A stretch of DNA of 64,000 nt from Astropecten irregularis (Eukaryota; Echinodermata; Asteroidea; Paxillosida; Astropectinidae), in contig OZ020254.1 of the NCBI GenBank assembly GCA_963971285.1, positions 10,168,001 to 10,232,000 on the forward strand, written 5' to 3'. The first letter of the stretch is position 1, and every line of letters starts with the position of its first letter. The position numbers and the translations under genes were made by a program. Below, piece after piece: positions 59,201-64,000 of this stretch. The notes below the pieces were generated by a model. It was given only the letters and a program-made list of their open reading frames with translations, made no database searches and was not told the DNA's origin.

Positions 59201-62200
59201 AATTGTGAATACAATGCATTTTACATTGTTATCATCTGTAATGACTTTCATTACAATTACTGCAATTGTTTCGATTTTTTTTAGAATTGCCTGCAGCTCT
59301 TTTATAAATATATTTTATGCATTTGTTTTTTTACTGATTTAATGTTTTTTTGTAACTTTGATCATTTGTATCAATGTCATCATTTTAGAAATGTTTAAGT
59401 AATGTTATTGTTTTGTATTTATATCTATCTTAATCTTAATCTTAATTTTGATTTAATTGGTATCATCTGTTATGTAATTAGCGCCTTTGATCACCTTGTA
59501 AGTGGAATTGTCTGCGCTCTATAAATTAAATTATTATTATTATTAATTTTGATAGAATAACACGGCTACCCAAGACCCAAATTCTTAAGTTTCATCATTA
59601 CTTTGAATTCAACCAGTGTCTACTACTTACGGTATTCCATCTGGTTCACCGTTGAGCCTGAGCAATGGGTTGCTCATTGAGCGTGAGCTGGCAAACTCCT
59701 TCAGTTTCAAGTCTTGGGTCAGAGGTGCTGATTCAATGGCACCCTCTTTCTTGCCTGAAAGAAATTTTAGCCAAAAGAAAATGAAAAGAATGCCAAATTA
59801 CATAATTTGGACAATTTTGCCATTAAACCTCTAAAATACCGGTACAACCCGAGGAGCATTGAAGGTCTCAAAATCTAATCCAGTCAGTTTCCCTTTTTTA
59901 TTTGATGATCATCAAAGTTGTTAATGAACATCATCAAATAACCACTTTGTTCCAAGGTTGCAGCATTGCTCCTTGTATCGGTAAAATGATCCTTGGGGTA
60001 TGGCGGTGTGTGCGTGGTTTCATGGCTTCTGACTGCCAAACGAACAAAGACAATTGAGTATTTGGGACACCACCAATGTAGGGCTGGATAGCTCAGTTGG
60101 TAGAGTGCCTGTACGGTATTCAGGAGGTCGCCAGTTCAAATCCCACTCCCACTTTTCAATGACTCTAAATTCAGTCTGTTTCCCTTGTGGTTATTTGATG
60201 ATCTTCAAAGTTTGTCAAATTTCGGCCATACTTACCACGTTTGCAGCAAAGCTTGGCGACAACAAAAGCAGAGAGTACAGCTATCACAAGGACTACGACT
60301 ACAATCACCGCGATAGCCCAGATGGGGAAACCAGCCAACAGAGGGGGTTCCTGCACAGTGACAGAAGAAGAAAATAATATTGATAATTACTGCAAGTTTG
60401 CATGCCTTCTCTTGATTTTTCGTCCCAAGTTCAAAACAGGTTTTTGGTCTTTGGTTGTTTTCTTTTCAGGATAAATACAGCATTTCAGGCAGAAATATTT
60501 TAACTGTATGTTTTTACCATCACCATCTTTATACCCTGTAAGTTATAGGTAAATCTGTGAAGATTTCTGTTTTGGTATGCTACCATAGTATGATACTACC
60601 TTTAACTGCCAAGAGAGATGCAATATCAGGGTAACAAAGCTGGATACAATGGACCGTTCCGGCTTTGCTCATAAGCCCTGTCCACGTACGTGTGTGTTTC
60701 ACATACTGCATGTGACCGAGTTTGACCGAGGCTTTTGTTATCCACCAATTGGCCAATAGAAACAGTTTGATTGACAGGCCAGAAGGGTCTGTTTGGCCAG
60801 AGTGGAAACAGACAATTTGCCCAAAATACTACAGCCTATGCTCTAATGCTAGACATACTGAGCATCATACCAAAGTCTGTCATTGGTTAATGCTCTCTCT
60901 GTGATGGCGACTGTTGAGAAAATGTAGGGCTCATAATATGAACCAAGATAGTTCGATGACATAAAGTTTCCAGTTGGGCTTATTGGCAAAGGAAACATTA
61001 CTTGTGGTGTGTGTTTTTTCTTTCGGTGGAATATCTGAGACACTTACGGCGGTTGTTGGCACACCATAGCTGCTCCCGTCTACCATGAGGTACTCCTCTG
61101 CCTCCAAGGTGTAACCGTTGAACTCCAGGGCAAAATGACCTCCTTGAAGGTCTGTCCAGAGCTCCTCGACGGCCGTGTCCACGGCGCCTTGCATATCAAA
61201 TGAGATCAGGATGGAGCCTGGAGGGATGGAGAGTGGAGAGATGATCAGAAAGGGATCAAGTCAAGATGCGGGTGATGATTTGACACAGAACTTGGTTGCT
61301 TAGATGGCAAGAAATCATTTGAAATAACGGACTGAAGAATGTACAGTTTCATTAAGGATGACGAATTCCACCCAAGGGCATAATTATTCTAAGTAAAAAT
61401 CCAATCTAACTATCCAGTGACCACAATAATGTATCCCCTGGTTGATATGTTGAAAACTGGCGAATTTGAGGTATGTAAGACTTAAGCCCTGTAAATCTAT
61501 ACAAGGTTTGCAGGCTGGCCTTATTTGGACCTCAAAACTAAGGTTCTAATCTAAGGAACATTCTGCTTATAAAATGATCTACCAGACAACACTTTTGAAA
61601 AGTGAGCAAAGAAAAATTGACTGGAGCAGGATTTGAACGAGCGACCTCCTGAATACCGTACAGGTGCTCTACCAACTAAGCTATCCAGCCTTATGTTGGT
61701 GGTAGGGCTGGATAGCTGGATAGGGCTGGATAGTTCGGTTGGTTGAGCACCTGTACGGTATTCAGGAGGTCGCTGGTTCAAATCCCGCTCCATGCAGTCA
61801 ATTTTTCTTTGTTCACTTTTCAATGACTTTAATTTCAGTCAGTTTCCCATGTGGTTATTTGATGATTAGATAATAGTTTTGTGCAATTCTGAAGATCTGA
61901 ACAATAATTCACATCTTAAGGTAAGGGGCTGGGGGTGGCGGCTGTCTAAGAGCCGTCAGGGAGTGGAGATGATGAGTAAGTGAAATCCTTTTAATACCTC
62001 TCTCAATCAGGACATTACTGATGGTCACATTGGTGTATCTTCCATAGATGTAGTTCAAGAAGTTGATTTCCAGCTGCTCCTCATTGCCGGAGGCCACCTG
62101 GTCGTAGTCCACTTGGAATCGCAGCACCATCCTCTTGGTGGGACCTGTGTAGTTGACGGGGTTGAGAGGCGATACGTCAAACGGATCCAGAGTCAGGCTC

Positions 62201-63831
62201 AGCTGGTAGGGGCTGGAAGGCGTGGTCTCCACGGTCACCTGCAGGATGTAGCTCAGGCCGATCGCGTCGATGGACAGATTGGAGAAGTGGGCCTGGGAGG
62301 TGTCCAGGTCGATGTTCGTTTGCAGGACATCGCCGGTCAGCTGGCCGTTGTAGTTGGTGGGCATGCTGATGGAGATGGAGGCTTGCCACTGCAGTCCCTA
62401 GTATACGGAAGTGACAATGAGAGATTTGTTGATTTGTAGTGAGAGCGTTTTAATAAAAGATGTAATCCAAGCCTGGATAAGAAGACAATATGCTACAGTT
62501 TTATATTCCAATGGGAGACTTTGGAGAACCGGTCTTCAAGTCAACAGCGCACACGAACGCGATTGTGAGCATTTTCGTTTCTATTCACTTGCATGTTCTT
62601 GTCCTTCCGTCACTTAGCCTTTGAGAAAGATCCTGCTAGGATCGAAATGCGTCAGGCTCTCCTTACTCTAAGCATTTGATATATTTCAGGTCATTTTGGC
62701 TGATGAGCAGTTTGCGGCAGTTTATTACTTGTAATCATCTTAATTTATTCATCTTAAGTTTCCTGGAATCCAGACTGGTAATCACGATGAATATGAGTAT
62801 AATCTCACCTTAGCTGACAGGTTTTGGGGTACCATCATGGTAATCTCGTCTCTCAGCTCAATGGCAACATCGAAAGCAGAGTCCACGTGGGCCACGGAGG
62901 GCGCGGTGACCGCAACCAGGTAGTATGGTCGCTCCTCCACATCGAAGGACGCCGAGGTGATGTCCGAGAGGCTGGAGGTGTTCGGGTAGGAAATGGTGAA
63001 GTCCAGGATGACCCCGGTAGCGGCCTGGCTGACGGCCAGATCGGTGAAGTTAGCCCAGCTGCCGCTGAAGGGAACGGTCAGGTTACCGGTCAGCTGGAGG
63101 GAGCCGGCGTTGGGGGTTGATGGGTTGATGGAGGCAGTCAGTTGCCAGGGATAATTCAGCGTACCAAGCCTCTCCAATGTGTTGCCCTGTAGGAATATAA
63201 TAAAAAAAGCACATGCTCAAAATCAACAACTCCCGATACAATGAGCCGGACGTTCCAAATTGTGTTTTGTGAATTGGTTATTCATAACTTGTGGAAGTTC
63301 TTGATATTATATAAGGAATTGATCAATTTAATATCAACTGAGATGATTTCTGGCCTGGAAGGGAAAATTTTAGATCAAATTTGTCTCCATTCCAGATGAG
63401 ACACACACAATAACCATACGTTGAGCCCATTTTAAAATAACAGGTATCAAAATGAAGGTTTGGATGTGGTTCAGAAGTAGATTCTTTGGTTTGAAAAGGA
63501 AAACAGAGATTCAGCTTCAGTGAAAAACCACAACCTATATTTTCAGCATTTGGATGACAGAGCCGGAGCCGGAGCCTGAGCCGAGGTTTGGAAAAAGGGC
63601 CCTGGTTGGTAAATTGCCAGCCACATGCTTGGCCAATTTGTGTCCCAGCCCGGTTCGGCACTTACCTGTGAGTCCACCACGTACACTGCAGGTTGCTGGC
63701 TAAAGGCCGCCCCTTCATGTGCCCCACTGGGCTGGGTGCCCAAGATCAGATGGTCAGGGATGCTGTACTCAATCTGCAGGCCTAAGTTGCTACTTTCAGC
63801 CTCTTCTGCCTCTCTCTGCAACTCATCATAT
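56043..63831 (-). CDS. 3' part of a large type I membrane protein with a MYND-finger cytoplasmic tail
   Basis: Nine exons on the minus strand (63831-63666, 63186-62809, 62397-61998, 61217-61048, 60350-60236, 59754-59631, 58741-58629, 57503-57234, 56206-56043) join in phase to give about 633 residues; the 5' part is beyond the right edge. In order: two or more extracellular beta-sandwich-like repeats (PWQLTASINPST...ANFTDLAVS; LQWQASISIS...ANFSNLSID-type), a membrane-proximal domain with GSILISFDMQGAV, and a transmembrane helix (FPIWAIAVIVVVVLVIAVLS) followed by CCKRGKK. The cytoplasmic tail has a Ser/Pro/Thr linker with TPRRTPEVD, a roughly 85-residue segment of possible beta-grasp type, and a terminal MYND-like zinc finger. 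The extracellular repeats recall fibrocystin-L-like (PKHD1L1) proteins, but that is a tentative reading. A REJ-type or other receptor is possible. Many N-X-S/T sites (NLT, NFT, NTS, NLS, NYT, NVT) fit an exposed ectodomain. Confidence 0.8.
56430..56465. repeat. Poly-C followed by poly-A tract
   Basis: C run then a run of about 20 A. Possible retroposed tail, but no body was identified. Confidence 0.6.
57234..57503 (-). CDS. Exon 8 of 9: possible beta-grasp cytoplasmic segment
   Basis: Acceptor TTTGTCACCTCAG, donor ATCAAG|GTGAGT. Encodes IKMLIMLKNPDGTFQKLG, TLKTLREDVKRVLPAKL, KKFILLDETLKEVDGARE and a closing SNCVLLRWVKDQ. The alternation of strands and a central helix resembles ubiquitin-like or Ras-binding folds. 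This is a structural guess, not a recognised family. Confidence 0.85.
58263..58548 (+). mobile_element. tRNA-derived SINE, second family
   Basis: GTTGGTGTAGCGGTTCTTTC (A box) and CAGGTTCAAGTCCGGCTCGG (B box), then CACCCGGAATAATACTCTGG, GGTTTTCCTCCCACC and an ATAAATAAAT tail. Antisense relative at 19.84 kb. Confidence 0.65.
58566..58588. repeat. (GT)n microsatellite
   Basis: About ten perfect GT units. Confidence 0.85.
58629..58741 (-). CDS. Exon 7 of 9: Pro/Thr-rich linker
   Basis: Acceptor TGATTGGTAAAG, donor CGAC|GTAAGT. Encodes FNDQNGNDSPNTPRRTPEVD and VTALPPGFTEATGQEER. SPNTPRRTP contains possible proline-directed phosphorylation sites. Confidence 0.85.
59140..59545. repeat. Possible LINE/SINE 3'-end relic
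   Basis: TTGTAAGTGGAATTGTCTGCGCTCTATAAATTAAATTATTATTATTATTA resembles the 'GCGCT-ATAAA-(ATT)n' ending of many non-LTR elements; the part upstream is AT-rich without clear coding. Confidence 0.35.
59631..59754 (-). CDS. Exon 6 of 9: juxtamembrane cytoplasmic segment
   Basis: Acceptor TTCTTTCAG, donor TACC|GTAAGT. Encodes GKKEGAIESAPLTQDLKLKE and RSMSNPLLRLNGEPDG; basic start just inside the membrane. Confidence 0.85.
59885..60215 (+). mobile_element. Family B SINE with an extra tail fragment
   Basis: An inverted pair of tail ends (TTATTTGATGATCATC / AACATCATCAAATAACC) at 59.89-59.95 kb precedes a long copy. This runs from ATGATCCTTGGGGTATGGCG through GGCTGGATAGCTCAGTTGGT and CAGTTCAAATCCCACTCCC to CCCTTGTGGTTATTTGATGA. 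It lies in the intron next to the transmembrane exon. Confidence 0.78.
60236..60350 (-). CDS. Exon 5 of 9: transmembrane helix
   Basis: Acceptor CTGTCACTGTGCAG, donor CGTG|GTAAGT. Encodes EPPLLAGFPIWAIAV, a continuous Val/Ile/Leu-rich stretch, and KLCCKRG. The pattern hydrophobic-then-CCKR is typical of a type I single-pass segment, with cysteines that could be palmitoylated. Confidence 0.92.
60455..60605. mobile_element. Family A MITE, right-end fragment
   Basis: GGATAAATACAGCATTTCAG, ACCATCACCATCTTTATACC and GTATGATACTACCTTTAA; left half missing. Confidence 0.65.
61048..61217 (-). CDS. Exon 4 of 9: membrane-proximal ectodomain
   Basis: Acceptor CCATCCCTCCAG, donor GCC|GTAAGT. Encodes GSILISFDMQGAVDTAVEEL, GHFALEFNGYTLEAEEYL and VPTTA. 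The pattern of amphipathic helix then strand near the membrane resembles SEA-like modules, uncertain. Confidence 0.88.
61582..61872. mobile_element. Family B SINE, head-to-head dimer
   Basis: Antisense unit AAAGAAAAATTGACTGGAGC through GTGCTCTACCAACTAAGCTATCCAGCC, short linker TTATGTTGGTGGTAGGGCTGG, then sense unit GATAGTTCGGTTGGTTGAGC through CTGGTTCAAATCCCGCTCC and tail TTTCTTTGTTCACTTTTCAATGAC. Confidence 0.8.
61998..62397 (-). CDS. Exon 3 of 9: ectodomain repeat
   Basis: Acceptor CCGTATACTAG, donor GAGAG|GTATTA. Encodes LQWQASISISMPTNYNGQL, AHFSNLSIDAIGLSYILQV and FLNYIYGRYTNVTISNVLI. Same layout as the preceding exon's repeat (W-A-S-I...G-L-G...F-L-I...L), indicating tandem domains. Confidence 0.9.
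62511..62577 (+). repeat. One arm of the 44.15-kb hairpin element
   Basis: AATGGGAGACTTTGGAGAACCGGTCTTCAAGTCAACAGCGCAC is near-identical to 44,149-44,192; the second arm is absent. Confidence 0.7.
62608..62735 (+). repeat. Family C repeat
   Basis: CTTTGAGAAAGATCCTGCTAGGATCGAAATGCGTCAGGC, TAAGCATTTGATATATTTCAGGTC, TGATGAGCAGTTTGCGGCAG. Confidence 0.7.
62809..63186 (-). CDS. Exon 2 of 9: ectodomain repeat
   Basis: Acceptor TTATATTCCTACAG, donor GCTAAG|GTGAGA. Encodes GNTLERLGTLNYPWQLTASI, NLTVPFSGSWANFTDLAVS, LDFTISYPNTSSLSDITSA and SFDVEERPYYLVAVTAPSVA. G/A-FTDL-LxI-G-Y-L-F patterns are typical of Ig-like/filamin-like modules in very large surface proteins. Confidence 0.92.
63420..63603. mobile_element. 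Family J MITE, partial
   Basis: AACAGGTATCAAAATGAAGG, GATTCTTTGGTTTGAAAAGG and GAGCCTGAGCCGAGGTTTGGAAAAAGGGCCC; left terminus not recognisable. Confidence 0.6.
63666..63831 (-). CDS. Exon 1 in window of the MYND-tailed receptor
   Basis: Acceptor TTATTATTTTCAG, donor TCACAG|GTAAGT. Encodes YDELQREAEEAESSNLGLQI, EYSIPDHLILGTQPSGAHEG and AAFSQQPAVYVVDSQ. Upstream exons are beyond the right edge. Confidence 0.88.
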
Positions 63832-63886
63832 CTGAAAATAATAACAATAATCATAATCTGTTATTTTTTATTTATTCGTCGAGGAG

Positions 63887-64000
63887 CAGTGTTGTAGTCG
63901 AGTACTTTTTTCCGAGTACCAAGTACTGCAGATTACTTTGCCTGCCGAGTACAAGAACTAGTTTCCGAGTACAAGTACTTTGTACTTCCGAGTGTGAGTA
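63887..64000 (+). mobile_element. Left end of a possible hAT element (runs off the window)
   Basis: CAGTGTTGTAGTCGAGTACT start, then TCCGAGTACAAGTACTTTGT with repeated GAGTAC motifs. CAGTGTTGTAGT-type ends are common in hAT MITEs; the other end is outside the window. Confidence 0.45.

Noticed and set aside
60081-60150. Functional tRNA gene
   Set aside because: A and B boxes are present, but the anticodon arm is mispaired, position 33 is not T in the consensus, and the unit is always followed by the SINE tail.
61611-61823. Protein-like frames such as [15 protein letters not shown] and [13 protein letters not shown], and similar at 5.8 and 60.1 kb
   Set aside because: They are translations of the tRNA-derived SINE head in either orientation, a familiar source of false gene models.
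62113-63120. Plus-strand frames of about 100 codons at 62.1 and 62.8 kb
   Set aside because: Antisense shadows of receptor exons 2 and 3, whose codon bias keeps the opposite strand open.
1-64000. Endogenous retrovirus, LTR element or Polinton
   Set aside because: I saw no gag/pol/env-like, capsid-like or integrase frame and no convincing pair of long terminal repeats.

Overview
Animal nuclear DNA: spliced genes with GT/AG introns of hundreds of bases to several kilobases, and a heavy load of short inverted-repeat transposons, tRNA-derived SINEs and minisatellites. The protein similarity (a vertebrate-like NT5C2) together with the mix of TACATGTA-rich DNA, foldback elements and tRNA-SINEs suggests a marine invertebrate, probably a deuterostome such as an echinoderm. 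The species cannot be fixed from the sequence alone. No prokaryotic operon, CRISPR array or rRNA is present.

Three host genes are visible, all on the minus strand. (1) At 7.9-8.4 kb lies one coding exon of an unrecognised, basic, Ser/Thr-rich protein. A possible untranslated first exon sits near 12 kb and the rest of the gene should lie towards or beyond the left edge. (2) From about 52.9 to 22.6 kb runs a complete gene for cytosolic purine 5'-nucleotidase II (NT5C2). Fifteen coding exons were joined by hand with consistent splice phases and give 549 residues; a sixteenth, 24-base cassette exon would add 8 residues. (3) From the right edge to 56.0 kb lies the 3' part (9 exons, about 633 residues) of a large type I membrane protein. 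It has an extracellular stretch with beta-sandwich-like repeats, one transmembrane helix, and a cytoplasmic tail ending in a possible beta-grasp segment and a MYND-type zinc finger.

The rest is mostly mobile-element debris. Family A has TTAA-bounded ends with matching inverted termini (about 11 copies). Family B is a tRNA-SINE that also occurs as head-to-head dimers (8-9 copies). Family C is the GATCCTGCTAGGATC-GAAACGTC repeat. Family D comprises hairpins ending in GGGCCAATTTCAT. Family E comprises TA-flanked CAGTGGAAC elements. Others are a 1,147-bp hAT element with a perfect 8-bp target duplication, a 1,009-bp foldback with CAGGGTGTCCC ends, a Harbinger-like MITE, further hAT MITEs, a LINE 3' fragment and a pogo-like HTH fragment.

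Points that may matter to the host: NT5C2 exons 5 and 6 are bracketed by the same 21-bp minisatellite in opposite orientations, an arrangement that could promote exon pairing or circular RNA; the possible NT5C2 microexon; the MYND-tailed receptor; and near-identical direct repeats on either side of the NT5C2 first exon.
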